DNA of 64,000 nt from NCBI RefSeq assembly GCF_023016045.1, contig NZ_JALKAP010000014.1, positions 62,001 through 126,000 on the forward strand, in the 5' to 3' direction. Positions within the stretch are counted from its first letter, which is position 1; every line of letters starts with the position of its first letter. The stretch comes from Marinobacter sp. S6332. GTDB lineage: Bacteria > Pseudomonadota > Gammaproteobacteria > Pseudomonadales > Oleiphilaceae. Under the pieces are notes generated by a model. That model saw nothing but the letters and a program-made list of their open reading frames with translations. It was not told the origin of the DNA and did no database searches. Positions 35,803 to 45,005 of the stretch are shown in pieces. The position numbers were made by a program, and so were the translations under genes.

Positions 35803-35832
35803 CTTGGCCTGGTGGGCAAATGCTAGGCCAAG
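35803..35832. terminator. weak hairpin after Spy-like gene
   Basis: An 8-bp stem CTTGGCCT/AGGCCAAG (35803-35810, 35825-35832) with a 14-base loop lies just downstream of the Spy-like gene. No T-run follows, so termination here is uncertain. Confidence 0.3.
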
Positions 35833-35959
35833 TGGTGGTTAGTCAGCCTGTGGGTAGCTGCTCAAAGCAAGCCAAAATAGTTGCAAATGGTACCCTATCC
35901 CTTAGAATCAGTGTGTGGATGTATTTCTTTTAACGCAATTGAAATGTTGAGTGGATATT

Positions 35960-36538
35960 ATGATCAAACAGGGATTTAAGGGATTAATTCTGGCAGGTGT
36001 TTTGGTTTCTGGTTCGGCCGCAGCTGAGCTGGGCTATACATATGCAGAAGCTGGCCTTGCTATGCTGAGCGCCGATGGCGACCAGACCTATGTAGGGTTT
36101 GATCTTCGCGGCTCATACTTGGTTAACGAGAATATTTTTGCATTTGGCGGCTTTCGCATGCTGTCGGATGATATTGACTACACAAACTGGCATCTGGGCG
36201 GCGGTTATCGCCATGCACTAGATGCTAAAACAGATGTTTGGGGTGGAGCTAGCCTAGATTACCAAGAGGTTGAAGCAGAGTTTTGCGCCGGATTCTTTGG
36301 TTGTTCTAGCGCGTCTGCTGATGATACGGCGCCAGCCTTGCGAGGCGGCATTCGTCATCAACTCAATGATAAAATTGAAGTCGGTGCAAGTGCACGTTAT
36401 GTAACTGGAGATTTCGATTATCTGGGCCTTACCGGTCAAGGTCGCTTCAAGCTTCAGGAAAATCTGAGCCTGACTGGCGAAGTTGATCTTCAGGATGGTG
36501 ACTTTGGTCTGTTCGGCGGTGTGACTTACTTCTTCTAA
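35960..36538 (+). CDS. small outer-membrane beta-barrel protein
   Basis: The 192-residue product has a signal peptide (MIKQGFKGLILAGVLVSGSAAA) and then alternating hydrophobic/polar strands with many Tyr, Gly and Phe, ending in GGVTYFF, a typical C-terminal beta-signal for BAM insertion. The size suggests an eight-stranded barrel. Two cysteines in FCAGFFGCSS lie in a probable external loop and may form a disulfide. The specific role is not evident. I start at ATG 35960; an in-frame GTG at 35951 is possible. A strong terminator follows. Confidence 0.8.
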   Translation: MIKQGFKGLILAGVLVSGSAAAELGYTYAEAGLAMLSADGDQTYVGFDLRGSYLVNENIFAFGGFRMLSDDIDYTNWHLGGGYRHALDAKTDVWGGASLDYQEVEAEFCAGFFGCSSASADDTAPALRGGIRHQLNDKIEVGASARYVTGDFDYLGLTGQGRFKLQENLSLTGEVDLQDGDFGLFGGVTYFF

Positions 36539-36552
36539 GCAACACCCTGATC

Positions 36553-36589
36553 AAAAACCCGCCTTCATAAAGTGAACGCGGGTTTTTTT
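36553..36589 (+). terminator. intrinsic terminator after beta-barrel gene
   Basis: A 10-bp stem AAAAACCCGC/GCGGGTTTTT (36553-36562 with 36578-36587) with a run of seven T stands between the barrel gene and convergent lipA. The A-run on the other side makes it usable on the minus strand as well. Confidence 0.92.
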
Positions 36590-36616
36590 GTGTCGAACAA
36601 AGAGCTGCTGGAGAAT

Positions 36617-37660
36617 TCAGTCCAAAGTTTTTACCGGAATCTGCATTGCACTCGAGGCAGCAGGCACATCTGGCACTGCAAGCCCCAGATTGTTTTTGTC
36701 GAACACTCGGTCTGCCCGGTAGCTTGAGCGCACCATGGGGCCTGAGGGTACTTCCATAAACCCTTTCTCTAAGCCTATCTCACGGTATTGGTTAAACTCT
36801 TCTGGTGTCACATAGCGCTCTACAGGCAGGTGGTTCGGGGTCGGGCGCAGGTATTGGCCAAGTGTTAGAATGTCCACGCCAATGTCGCGGAGGTCGTCCA
36901 TGGTGGCAAGGATTTCTTCATGGGTTTCGCCTAAGCCTAACATCAAGCTGGTTTTGGTCAGTATGTCGGGCCGATACTGCTTGGCGTGGGCGAGCACACT
37001 GAGTGTCTTCTGGTATCCAGCACGCGGGTCGCGAACGCGTTGCGTTAGCCGCTCCACGGTCTCCACATTCTGTGCAAATACTTCGAGGCCTGAATCTACC
37101 ACCTTCTCCACATTGGCCATAACAGCATCAAAGTCTGGCGTCAGCGCTTCTACAGCAACGTGCGGTGTGCGTTGTTTGATGGCTGACACGCAGGCGGCGT
37201 AATGTGCGGCACCCCCGTCATCCAAATCATCTCGATCGACAGAGGTAAGTACGATATAACGTAGCCCCATAAGCTCGACCGATTTGGCGGTGTTTTCCGG
37301 TTCGTCTTTGTCTAACCAGCCATTAGGGTTGCCAGTATCAACTGCACAGAAGCGGCAGGCGCGGGTGCATACAGATCCCATCACCATGATCGTTGCCGTA
37401 CCAGCTGTCCAGCACTCACCAATGTTGGGGCAGTGGGATTCCTGACATACGGTGCTGACCCGGTTTTCAGTGACGTTTTTACGCACGGCTTCAAAACGCT
37501 CGCCGCCGGGCATCTTTGCTCTCAGCCATTTGGGCTTGCGCTCAACCGATACGGGTTCCTGGTTTGCCGAGCGCTTTACGCCATCCTTGATAGCTGAGAA
37601 GCCATGCTCATTGCGGAATTTGGAACCACTGGTGACGCGGGGCTTTGCGCTTTCGCTCAT
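36617..37660 (-). CDS. lipA: lipoyl synthase
   Basis: LipA is a radical-SAM enzyme that inserts two sulfurs into protein-bound octanoate. The 347-residue protein carries both cluster motifs: the auxiliary [13 protein letters not shown] and the radical-[13 protein letters not shown]. The C-terminal [14 protein letters not shown] stretch ([13 protein letters not shown]) with the conserved Ser is also present. It stands alone, 24 kb from lipB, which in many relatives is its direct neighbour. The ATG at 37660 falls at MSESAKPRV; other in-frame starts downstream would shorten a variable N-terminus. Confidence 0.97.
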   Translation of the reverse strand: MSESAKPRVTSGSKFRNEHGFSAIKDGVKRSANQEPVSVERKPKWLRAKMPGGERFEAVRKNVTENRVSTVCQESHCPNIGECWTAGTATIMVMGSVCTRACRFCAVDTGNPNGWLDKDEPENTAKSVELMGLRYIVLTSVDRDDLDDGGAAHYAACVSAIKQRTPHVAVEALTPDFDAVMANVEKVVDSGLEVFAQNVETVERLTQRVRDPRAGYQKTLSVLAHAKQYRPDILTKTSLMLGLGETHEEILATMDDLRDIGVDILTLGQYLRPTPNHLPVERYVTPEEFNQYREIGLEKGFMEVPSGPMVRSSYRADRVFDKNNLGLAVPDVPAASSAMQIPVKTLD

Positions 37661-37762
37661 TGCAACCGGACTCTCATTAAAGCTGGAGGAGCTTTAGAGA
37701 ATAATAGGCTGGCGGGGTAGTTACAAGGTAGGTAAGGGCAATCACGAGGTGTAAAGCAGTAT

Positions 37763-37790
37763 ACCGGGCACGACTTTAGTCGTACCCGGT
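37763..37790 (-). terminator. hairpin downstream of metY
   Basis: ACCGGG/CCCGGT (37763-37768, 37785-37790) and ACGAC/GTCGT (37770-37774, 37779-37783) form an 11-bp stem with one mismatch and a TTTA loop, 10 bp after the metY stop. No T-run follows on the minus strand, so it is only a possible terminator. Confidence 0.4.
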
Positions 37791-37799
37791 TGTGCTTAA

Positions 37800-39077
37800 T
37801 CAAGCCTGAGCTTTTTCCAGTGCCTGAGTAATGTCTGCAAGAATGTCATCCACATGTTCAATGCCGATAGACAAACGCACCAGGTCTTCACTTACACCCG
37901 CGTTTTCGAGTTCTTCCGCGTTTAACTGGCGATGGGTAGTGGTGGCTGGGTGGCAGGCCAATGACTTGGCATCGCCAATGTTCACCAAGCGGTAGATCAG
38001 GTCTAGAGCATCAATAAACTTGGCCCCTGCTTCGCGGCCGCCTTTGATGCCAAAGCTCACTATGCCAGAGGCCTTGCCGCCACAAATCTTGTCGCAAGTA
38101 GCTTTGAAGGGGCTGTTAGCCAGTGCCGCATAGTTAACCCATTCCACCGCCGGGTGATCCTGCAGGAAGTTGGCAACTTTTTCGGCATTCTCGCAGTGGC
38201 GCTCCATTCGCAGGCCAAGAGTTTCTAGGCCCTGCATAATTAAAAACGAATTGAATGGGGAGAGGGCAGAACCCGTGTTGCGAAGCGGCACAACGCGGCA
38301 GCGGCCTATAAAGGCGGCAGCGCCCAGAGCCTCGGTGTAAACCACGCCGTGATAGGAAGGATCCGGCTCGTTCATCATCGGGAATTTAGCGCCGTTAGCT
38401 TTCCAGTCAAAGTTGCCTGAGTCTACAACGCAACCGGCTACGGTGGTGCCGTGGCCACCAATGTATTTGGTGAGGGAGTGGATCACGATATCTGCGCCGT
38501 GCTCAAACGGGCGGCATATATAAGGTGTGGCGACGGTGTTATCCACAATCAGTGGTATACCATGCTTGTGCGCGACTTCGGCCCAGCGAGCAATGTCGAC
38601 TACGTTGCCGGCAGGGTTGCCAATGGACTCGCAGAACAATGCGCGGGTCTGATCGTCGATGGCTTTCTCGATTGCTTCGAAATCATCGTGCCGAACCATG
38701 CGGCACTCAATGCCCTGATTGGGAAGAGAGTGGGCAAACAGGTTGTAGGTGCCGCCATAAAGTTGGCTGGTGCTGACAATGTTGTTGCCAACTCGGCAAA
38801 TGGTTTGCAGAGCATAGGTAATGGCAGACATGCCAGATGCAACTGCGAGAGCGCCTACGCCGCCTTCAAGAGCTGTCATGCGCTCTTCAAGCACAGAGTT
38901 GGTCGGGTTCATGATGCGGGTATATATGTTGCCCGCAACCTTCAGATTGAATAGGTCTGCACCGTGTTGGGTATCGTCAAACGTGTAGGACGTAGTTTGG
39001 TAAATTGGAGTGGTGGCCGCCTTGGTGGTCGGATCGCCTTTGAAGCCGGCGTGGAGGGCAAGCGTCTCAAATTTCAT
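37800..39077 (-). CDS. metY: O-acetylhomoserine sulfhydrylase
   Basis: MetY makes homocysteine from O-acetylhomoserine and sulfide in methionine synthesis. The 425-residue PLP enzyme begins with FETLALHAGFKGDPTTKA, typical of MetY. The cofactor lysine is in IHSLTKYIGGHGTTVAG, and YTRIMNPTNSVLEERMTALEGG and LVRLSIGIEHVDDI are characteristic of the Cys/Met metabolism PLP family. AAGGAAGTTACT lies upstream of the ATG. No other methionine gene is adjacent, and I see no SAM or SAH riboswitch in the 130 bp upstream. Confidence 0.95.
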   Translation of the reverse strand: MKFETLALHAGFKGDPTTKAATTPIYQTTSYTFDDTQHGADLFNLKVAGNIYTRIMNPTNSVLEERMTALEGGVGALAVASGMSAITYALQTICRVGNNIVSTSQLYGGTYNLFAHSLPNQGIECRMVRHDDFEAIEKAIDDQTRALFCESIGNPAGNVVDIARWAEVAHKHGIPLIVDNTVATPYICRPFEHGADIVIHSLTKYIGGHGTTVAGCVVDSGNFDWKANGAKFPMMNEPDPSYHGVVYTEALGAAAFIGRCRVVPLRNTGSALSPFNSFLIMQGLETLGLRMERHCENAEKVANFLQDHPAVEWVNYAALANSPFKATCDKICGGKASGIVSFGIKGGREAGAKFIDALDLIYRLVNIGDAKSLACHPATTTHRQLNAEELENAGVSEDLVRLSIGIEHVDDILADITQALEKAQA

Positions 39078-39208
39078 AGTAACTTCCTTGCAAGTGGAAA
39101 GTTGGCATTATTGGTTTCGGGCGTCAGTATGCCATATAGATTTGGCGGGGTTTATAACGGAATGCAATCCTGACATGCCAGAAAATAATATGGGGTGGCA
39201 ATAGACTG

Positions 39209-39643
39209 CTATTGCTTGCGCGGAGTGACGGAATCCGGGTCTGGGAAAACGGTGTCGTAACACCAGGTGAACACAAAGGCATACACCAGATAAAACAGCG
39301 CAAAAGAAATGTCCACTAGAAGCGCTTCCAGCAGTTCAATCTCCATCCACCAAGCAATAATTGGAAGGAAGGCCATTAGCAGACCGAGCTCAAAGCTGAA
39401 TGCGTGTAGAAAGCGGAGTTTAATGGATTTTCGGGTTGAGCCTGTAAAGCGCTTTAGAGCGTGATCAAAACCTAAGTTGAAAATGTAATTCCACACAGTG
39501 GCCAGCGTGGCGCCTATCAATCCGAGCACACCGGTTTTTTCAAGAGAGTAGCCGAAGGCAAAGGCAGCGAGGGGAACGGATATGAGTAACCCGATAACTT
39601 CAAAGGAAACTGCTTGCCGGATTCTGTCGCCGGTCGTTCTCAT
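39209..39643 (-). CDS. PACE-family efflux transporter (bacterial transmembrane pair)
   Basis: The 144-residue membrane protein has four transmembrane segments arranged as two similar halves, as in AceI-type exporters of biocides such as chlorhexidine. Typical features are RTTGDRIRQAVSFEVIGLLI at the start, NYIFNLGFDHA closing the first half, RFLHAFSFELGLL and the charged ends. I start at ATG 39643 with GCGGAGA upstream; an extension to 39676 adds residues without family likeness. A bidirectional terminator lies upstream, between it and tRNA-Met. Confidence 0.85.
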   Translation of the reverse strand: MRTTGDRIRQAVSFEVIGLLISVPLAAFAFGYSLEKTGVLGLIGATLATVWNYIFNLGFDHALKRFTGSTRKSIKLRFLHAFSFELGLLMAFLPIIAWWMEIELLEALLVDISFALFYLVYAFVFTWCYDTVFPDPDSVTPRKQ

Positions 39644-39695
39644 TAGAAATCTCCGCAGAAGCAGGGCATTGCGCACTTTTGTTGCCCAGAAATAA

Positions 39696-39727
39696 AAAAA
39701 GGCCGCGACGTGAATCGCGGCCTTTTT
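39696..39727. terminator. bidirectional intrinsic terminator after tRNA-Met
   Basis: A perfect 13-bp stem (39696-39708 with 39715-39727), loop CGTGAA, is bounded by an A-run on one side and TTTTT on the other. It lies directly downstream of the minus-strand tRNA-Met and would stop its transcript before the PACE gene. Confidence 0.92.
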
Positions 39728-39734
39728 CGAATAC

Positions 39735-39811
39735 TGGTAGCAAGGGGCGGAGTTGAACCGCCGACCCCAGCATTATGAGTGCTGTGCTCTAACCAACTGA
39801 GCTACCTTGCC
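39735..39811 (-). tRNA. metT: tRNA-Met (elongator, anticodon CAT)
   Basis: On the minus strand the 77-nt gene starts GGCAAGGTAGCTCAGTTGG and ends with an encoded CCA. The acceptor stem GGCAAGG/CCTTGCT pairs with one G-T at the end, the anticodon loop is CTCATAA with CAT, and the T-loop is GGTTCAACTCC. The first base pairs in the acceptor stem, unlike initiator tRNA, so it is elongator Met (or an Ile CAU isoacceptor less likely). Confidence 0.94.
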
Positions 39812-40078
39812 ATCACTTCACCAATGGAAGCGGCGCGTATATTATGTACGGAGCGTGTAAGTGTCAAGGGGTGGCCGAAAAATCGGTTCCCGAAATTGCA
39901 CCGGGTTTGGCAGTGCCCGCGCATTAGGTGCTTTTAAACAATAAGTTGAAGGTCTTCTCGGATAGAGAGAAAACTGTCTGAATATTGTCAGTGGGGCAGG
40001 GTCTCGGGTGAATTTGCATAATAACGTGTATCATTACGCCATTGTCGGTCGTTCTCATCTCAGAAGTGGAATTTAACT

Positions 40079-40459
40079 ATGCAACCGAAAGAAATAGTGG
40101 CGCAGTTCATCGCTGATATTCACGCCCAGCGGCCGGATGAAGCAAAGAACTTGCTAGCTGTGGAAGATTTTGAGTATGTGGGGCCAAACATGCGCTTCCT
40201 CAGTCGTGATGACCTGTTGTCCTACCTGTTCGGAATGGTTGCCATCCAAAAGAGCTTAATCGTTCGTCAGCTCAGTGCAGATGGGGAACACGTGTTTGCA
40301 ATTCTGGACTATCAAACTCATTTTGAACCCATTGGGGATGTTCGGCTTGCGGTCTGGTTTCGGGTTCGTGGCGACAAAATTCATACGGTTGAAGCCTTTT
40401 ATAACGCCGCTGTGGTGGAGAATATGCTGGGTGGCAACCTGCCTTCAGCGGTATCCTGA
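40079..40459 (+). CDS. NTF2/SnoaL-like protein
   Basis: This 126-residue protein fits the cone-shaped NTF2/SnoaL fold: an N-terminal helix pair (IVAQFIADIHAQRPDEAKNLLA), FEYVGPNM, then strands with AVWFRVRGDKIHTVEAFYNAA, the usual last motif. Members range from small enzymes to carrier or binding proteins, so no function can be assigned. The ATG at 40079 lies 14 bp before rsuA's short gap on the same strand, and the two may be co-transcribed; upstream (39812-40078) I see only presumptive promoter sequence. Confidence 0.75.
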   Translation: MQPKEIVAQFIADIHAQRPDEAKNLLAVEDFEYVGPNMRFLSRDDLLSYLFGMVAIQKSLIVRQLSADGEHVFAILDYQTHFEPIGDVRLAVWFRVRGDKIHTVEAFYNAAVVENMLGGNLPSAVS

Positions 40460-40473
40460 AAACAAGGTGCTGT

Positions 40474-41235
40474 TTGAAATCCAAGACCTATCGATTAGAT
40501 CGCTTTATAAGTCAGAACAGTGCTTTTTCGATCTCAGATACCCGCCTTTTGATTGCGCAAAAACGGATTTTTCTGGATGGGCGCGTGGCGCAATCAATTC
40601 AACAAAAAGTGACAGAATTTACCCACGTTGTATTGGACGGCCAGTGCTTAAATGACAATGCCCCCGTTTATATGGTGCTGAACAAGCCCCGGGGCGTTGT
40701 TAGTGCAACTAAAGATAATAAGCATCCCACTGTTTTTAACCTTATTGAGCACCCCCAAAAGAACCAGCTTCACATTGCTGGACGCTTGGACTTCAATACA
40801 ACCGGGTTGATTCTGCTTACTAACGATGGAGCTTGGTCTCGCAAGATAAGCTTGCCTGAGACAAAACTGGCAAAAACCTATGAGGTGGCATTGGCTAAGC
40901 CGGTGGGCGATGAATATGCGGAAGTGTTTCGCAAAGGAATCTATTTTGCGTATGAAAATATCACAACGCGGCCCGCTTGCTTAGAGGTGCTTTCTGACTA
41001 CACCGTCAGGCTTACGCTGGTTGAGGGCAAATACCACCAAGTTAAGCGAATGTTCGGTTATTTTCAGAACCAAGTGCTGGCGCTTCACCGGGTTTCTGTC
41101 GGGAATATAACCTTGGCGGGTCTTGAAGTGGGGGAAAGCAGGCTGCTTACCGCAGAAGAGCTAGACGGGACACTAGAAACAATAGACCAGCTAGGAAAGG
41201 TAGGGCTGCCAAACGCCTGTCTGGCAGCCCTCTAG
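40474..41235 (+). CDS. rsuA: 16S rRNA pseudouridine-516 synthase family protein
   Basis: The 253-residue enzyme has an N-terminal S4 RNA-binding domain (LDRFISQNSAFSISDTRLLIAQKRIFLDG) and the RsuA-type catalytic domain with VLNKPRGVVSAT and the active-site Asp in AGRLDFNTTGLILLTNDG, then EGKYHQVKRMFGY. RsuA modifies U516 of 16S rRNA; a close paralogue acting elsewhere is possible. The start is a TTG at 40474 with AAGGTG upstream and no better ATG. A 10-bp stem (41202-41211, 41222-41231) is encoded in its last codons. Confidence 0.88.
   Translation: MKSKTYRLDRFISQNSAFSISDTRLLIAQKRIFLDGRVAQSIQQKVTEFTHVVLDGQCLNDNAPVYMVLNKPRGVVSATKDNKHPTVFNLIEHPQKNQLHIAGRLDFNTTGLILLTNDGAWSRKISLPETKLAKTYEVALAKPVGDEYAEVFRKGIYFAYENITTRPACLEVLSDYTVRLTLVEGKYHQVKRMFGYFQNQVLALHRVSVGNITLAGLEVGESRLLTAEELDGTLETIDQLGKVGLPNACLAAL
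41202..41231. terminator. hairpin inside the 3' end of rsuA, between convergent genes
   Basis: AGGGCTGCCA/TGGCAGCCCT forms a perfect 10-bp stem with a 10-base loop in the last 11 codons of rsuA, 19 bp from the convergent ychF stop. No T-run follows on either strand; it may act as a 3'-end stabiliser or weak terminator. Confidence 0.35.
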
Positions 41236-41249
41236 CCAAAGCGGGAGGC

Positions 41250-42341
41250 TTAAACGTTAAACCTGAAGTGGATCACGTCGCCATCCTTAACAATGTATTC
41301 CTTGCCTTCCAGGCGCCACTTGCCAGCTTCCTTGGCGCCAGCTTCGCCGTTATATTCTACAAAGTCGTCATATCCGATGACCTCGGCCCGGATAAAACCG
41401 CGCTCAAAGTCTGTATGGATGACTGCAGCGGCTTGCGGTGCTGTTGCGCCGATCTTGACTGTCCACGCACGTACTTCCTTCACACCGGCGGTGAAATACG
41501 TCTGTAGCCCTAGCAGGCTATAGCCTGCGCGAATAACACGGTCGAGGCCGGGTTCTTCCATGCCCATTTCGCCCAGAAACATACTTTTCTCGTCGTCTTC
41601 GAGTTCCGAGATTTCCGCTTCAATTTTGTTGCAAATGGGCACTACCACCGCATTTTCTTCAGCCGCAATCTCGCGCACTGTGTCCAAGTATGGGTTATTC
41701 TCGAAGCCGTCCTCCGCCACATTGGCTATGTACATGGTTGGCTTGATAGTAAGCAGGCAAAGTTCGCGGATGAGTAGCAGTTCGTCTTTATCCAGACCCA
41801 TCCCGCGCACGGGTTTGCCTTCGTTCAACACTGGCAATAGGCGCTCAAAAATCGCAATCTGGGCTTTCGCTTCTTTGTCACCGCTTTTGGCGATCCGCTG
41901 AACACGCTTGATGGCCTTTTCAACCGTATCCATGTCCGCCAGTGCAAGCTCGGTATTGATGATCTCAATATCCGCTGCAGGATCGATTTTGTTGGCAACG
42001 TGGATAACGTTGGGGTCGTCGAAGCAACGAACGACGTGGGCGATGGCTTCAGTCTGCCGGATGTTGGCAAGGAACTGGTTGCCTAAGCCTTCGCCTTTGG
42101 ATGCGCCAGCTACAAGGCCTGCAATGTCCACAAACTCCATGGTGGTGGGTACAACTCGCTCAGGCTTTACGATCTCTGCGAGCTTGTTGAGGCGTGGGTC
42201 TGGCATTGCGACCACGCCCGCGTTCGGTTCGATGGTGCAGAACGGGAAATTTTCCGCGCCAATGCCTGCTTTGGTCAACGCGTTGAACAGGGTGGATTTG
42301 CCGACGTTTGGTAGGCCGACGATGCCGCAGTTAAAACCCAT
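41250..42341 (-). CDS. ychF: redox-regulated ATPase YchF (Obg-like)
   Basis: YchF is a P-loop protein of the Obg group that prefers ATP and binds ribosomes. The 363-residue protein has [44 protein letters not shown], and [10 protein letters not shown] in place of the GTP-specific NKxD, which explains the ATP preference. The C-terminal TGS domain ends in [17 protein letters not shown]. It lies downstream of pth on the minus strand, the usual order. Confidence 0.97.
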   Translation of the reverse strand: MGFNCGIVGLPNVGKSTLFNALTKAGIGAENFPFCTIEPNAGVVAMPDPRLNKLAEIVKPERVVPTTMEFVDIAGLVAGASKGEGLGNQFLANIRQTEAIAHVVRCFDDPNVIHVANKIDPAADIEIINTELALADMDTVEKAIKRVQRIAKSGDKEAKAQIAIFERLLPVLNEGKPVRGMGLDKDELLLIRELCLLTIKPTMYIANVAEDGFENNPYLDTVREIAAEENAVVVPICNKIEAEISELEDDEKSMFLGEMGMEEPGLDRVIRAGYSLLGLQTYFTAGVKEVRAWTVKIGATAPQAAAVIHTDFERGFIRAEVIGYDDFVEYNGEAGAKEAGKWRLEGKEYIVKDGDVIHFRFNV

Positions 42342-42454
42342 GGAATGCCTCTGCTGGTACGGGGAAATTTGGCCGGATTATACCGGTGTCCGGCTGTGGG
42401 TGCGAGTAAGGGATATCAGGTGTGGATATTGCTCAAAACTACTTTCGGACAGGT

Positions 42455-43048
42455 TTAGGCGGTGGCTGGCTTTACGCTGTGCAAACGGTTCATGGCAGCA
42501 GCAAGATTGCCCGTGGCTGCATCGGGTAGTACCCGCATGATTTCGTCAAATATTGCACCTAGGTCTTCTGTCTCACGCTTGCCTAGGCGGCCCAACACAT
42601 AACCGGTCACTTTGCGGCTGTCACCCGGGTGCCCAATGCCTATGCGCAGCCTCTGGAATTCATTCGTGCCAAGGTGTGCAATGGTGTCTCTCAGTCCATT
42701 ATGTCCGCCATGTCCTCCGCCTTTTTTAAGCTTTGCGGTGCCCGGGGGAAGGTCTAGCTCATCGTGAGCGATCAAAATCTGAGAGGGGGGTATCTTGAAA
42801 AAGTCCGCGAGGGCTTTTACAGAAAGGCCGCTGCGGTTCATAAAAGTGGCGGGGTTCAGTAGGTGGAGCTCAATGCCTTGCCACTGAATACGGGCATAGT
42901 GCCCGTGGTACTTTTTTTCAGGTCGTAGCGACTGACCCGCATCGCGGGCCAGTGCTTCAACGAAGAGGGCGCCGGCATTATGGCGGGTATTCTCATAGTC
43001 GGCACCGGGGTTACCCAGCCCAACCACCATGACAATATCCTGTGCCAT
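42455..43048 (-). CDS. pth: peptidyl-tRNA hydrolase
   Basis: Pth releases peptides from stalled peptidyl-tRNA. The 197-residue protein starts [21 protein letters not shown] with the catalytic His, and has [17 protein letters not shown] and [28 protein letters not shown] with the conserved Asp and Asn. It follows rplY by 21 bp and precedes ychF, as in most gammaproteobacteria. Confidence 0.97.
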   Translation of the reverse strand: MAQDIVMVVGLGNPGADYENTRHNAGALFVEALARDAGQSLRPEKKYHGHYARIQWQGIELHLLNPATFMNRSGLSVKALADFFKIPPSQILIAHDELDLPPGTAKLKKGGGHGGHNGLRDTIAHLGTNEFQRLRIGIGHPGDSRKVTGYVLGRLGKRETEDLGAIFDEIMRVLPDAATGNLAAAMNRLHSVKPATA

Positions 43049-43069
43049 CTGCCAACGCCTCCGGAGTAA

Positions 43070-43723
43070 TTACTCCTTGCTTTCGCCTTCTTCGCCGTCT
43101 TCGCCTTCTGCATTATCTTCTGCGTCGTCAGCCTTTACGCCTTTCGGCTTGCTAACAGACACAACGGCCTGATCGTGTTCTACGCCGTGTTGCAGGGCTG
43201 GAATACGAACGCCTTCTGGCAGTTTCAGGTCGCTCATGTGCACAACCTGATCCATCTCGACGTCAGTCATGTCGATTTCGATGAACTCTGGCAAGTTGGC
43301 TGGCAGACAAGCTACTTCAACCTCGGTCATCAGACGGAAAGCAACGCCACCAAATGTCTTGATCGCCGGAGCTGTGTCTTCGTTCAGCAGGTGCAGCGGA
43401 ACGTGAACAAGGATTTCCTGATCTTTCTCAACGCGCTGGAAATCGGCGTGAGTAAGTAGCAGCTTGTACGGGTGACGCTGAAGATCCTTCATGATCACAC
43501 TTTCTTTCTTGCCATTCAGTTCAATGGTCAGAATGTGAGAGAAGAAGGCTTCGTTTTCCAGAGCTTTTTTCAGCTCGTTGTGCCAAATGGAAATCGGAGT
43601 AGCTTCTTTGCCAGCACCGTAGATGATGGCTGGAATTTTACGCTCTTCGCGACGCAGGCGGCGGCTCGCACCTCTCCCCTTGTCGTCACGAGGAAATGCT
43701 TCAATAACAAAGTCCTGAGACAT
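43070..43723 (-). CDS. rplY: 50S ribosomal protein L25 (Ctc form)
   Basis: This is the long, two-domain L25/Ctc protein that binds 5S rRNA (217 aa). The N-terminal L25 domain has RDDKGRGASRRLRREERKIPAI and the C-terminal TL5 domain includes EIDMTDVEMDQVVHMSDLKLPEGV. The end is a long Asp/Glu/Lys tail (DDAEDNAEGEDGEEGES). I start at ATG 43723 after GAGGTAC; a seven-residue extension to 43744 is unlikely. A strong hairpin separates it from prs. Confidence 0.96.
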   Translation of the reverse strand: MSQDFVIEAFPRDDKGRGASRRLRREERKIPAIIYGAGKEATPISIWHNELKKALENEAFFSHILTIELNGKKESVIMKDLQRHPYKLLLTHADFQRVEKDQEILVHVPLHLLNEDTAPAIKTFGGVAFRLMTEVEVACLPANLPEFIEIDMTDVEMDQVVHMSDLKLPEGVRIPALQHGVEHDQAVVSVSKPKGVKADDAEDNAEGEDGEEGESKE

Positions 43724-43810
43724 GGTTTGTACCTCAATCGTCACCTGAACTGCCCGCGACCAGGCGTTGGGACAGGTGATGGTTTCAAAAAGCCGGGTTT
43801 TCCGGCTGAC

Positions 43811-43845
43811 TAAAAGAGTCGGGAGCCTGATAGGGCTCCCGACTC
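43811..43845 (-). terminator. intrinsic terminator after prs
   Basis: A perfect 12-bp stem (43816-43827 with 43834-43845), loop TGATAG, is followed on the minus strand by TTTTA. It lies between prs and rplY and could end or attenuate transcription coming from prs. Confidence 0.75.
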
Positions 43846-43908
43846 GGTATCTTTCAAACAGCTGTTATTAACTTGCTGTTTTATTGAGTATTACGGCGCG
43901 CCGTCTAC

Positions 43909-44859
43909 TCAGACATTCTCAAACAGGGCGCTGATGGACTCTTCGTTGCTAACGCGGCGAATGGACTCCGCGAGTAGTCCAGCCATGCTGAGGGGGCGGA
44001 TTCTATCACAGTTCCTTGCTTTGTCACCCAGCGGGATGGTGTCGCATACGACAACTTCGTCAATTTCGGACGCGCTGATATTTTCGATAGCGGGGCCGGA
44101 GAGGACAGGGTGGGTGATATAGGCGACCACACGGGTTGCTCCGCGCTCTTTCAATGCATTTGCAGCCTTGCACAAAGTGCCAGCGGTATCGACTATGTCA
44201 TCCACAAGGATACAGGTTTTGTCTGCAACATCACCGATGATGTGCATTACCTGAGAAACGTTGGCCTTGGGACGGCGCTTATCAATAATGGCCAGATCGG
44301 CATCATCAAGTAGCTTGGCAATGGCCCGGGCGCGTACAACGCCACCAACATCTGGAGAAACCACAACAAAATTCTCGAACCGCTGCTTTTCGATGTCATC
44401 AAGCAGAACGGGTGTCGCGTAGATGTTATCTACCGGTACATCAAAAAAGCCCTGAATCTGGTCGGCGTGCAGGTCTACTGTTAGTACGCGATCAACGCCG
44501 ATGCTGGAAATCATGTCTGCAACAACTTTTGCGCTGATGGCGACACGGCTGGAGCGCACTCGGCGGTCCTGACGTGCATACCCGTAGTAAGGAATAACTG
44601 CCGTGATGCGTGATGCAGAGGCGCGGCGCAAAGCGTCGGCCATCATGATCAGTTCCATCAGATTGTCATTCGTCGGGTAGCAGGTGGGCTGAATAATGAA
44701 TACATCGTGACCGCGAACGTTTTCGTTGATTTCGACGGTCGTTTCTCCATCGCTGAAGCAGCCTACTGTGGCTTCTCCCATAGGGATGTGGAGTTTTTTT
44801 GCGATGGCGTGGGCAAGTTCAGGGTTGGCGTTGCCGGAGAAAATCATCAATTTGGACAC
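43909..44859 (-). CDS. prs: ribose-phosphate pyrophosphokinase
   Basis: Prs makes PRPP from ribose-5-phosphate and ATP for nucleotide, His and Trp synthesis. The 316-residue protein begins at GTG 44859, after AAGGATG, giving the same length as E. coli Prs. It has [20 protein letters not shown], the catalytic loop [31 protein letters not shown], and the PRPP-binding [15 protein letters not shown] longer open frame to 45009 would run through tRNA-Gln and is not real. Confidence 0.96.
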   Translation of the reverse strand: MSKLMIFSGNANPELAHAIAKKLHIPMGEATVGCFSDGETTVEINENVRGHDVFIIQPTCYPTNDNLMELIMMADALRRASASRITAVIPYYGYARQDRRVRSSRVAISAKVVADMISSIGVDRVLTVDLHADQIQGFFDVPVDNIYATPVLLDDIEKQRFENFVVVSPDVGGVVRARAIAKLLDDADLAIIDKRRPKANVSQVMHIIGDVADKTCILVDDIVDTAGTLCKAANALKERGATRVVAYITHPVLSGPAIENISASEIDEVVVCDTIPLGDKARNCDRIRPLSMAGLLAESIRRVSNEESISALFENV

Positions 44860-44911
44860 GACGGCATCCTTCTCGTTTTCGGAGGTTGAGTCAGAAGAAG
44901 CGGGAGAAAGG

Positions 44912-44986
44912 TGGCTGGGGTGGCAGGATTCGAACCTGCGCATGACGGGATCAAAACCCGTTGCCTTACCACTTGGCGACACCCCA
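44912..44986 (-). tRNA. glnT: tRNA-Gln (anticodon TTG)
   Basis: The 75-nt gene reads TGGGGTGTCGCCAAGTGGT at the 5' end and has an encoded CCA at 44912-44914. The acceptor stem TGGGGTG/CACCCCA is perfect; the anticodon stem ACGGG/CCCGT surrounds TTTTGAT with TTG, and the T-loop is GGTTCGAATCC. It lies between ispE and prs, the standard position. Confidence 0.96.
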
Positions 44987-45005
44987 GTATCGTGCTTTTT
45001 TGGCA

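Noticed and set aside
39078..39208. Possible SAM/SAH riboswitch upstream of metY
   Set aside because: I could not find a conserved core or paired helices of either riboswitch type.
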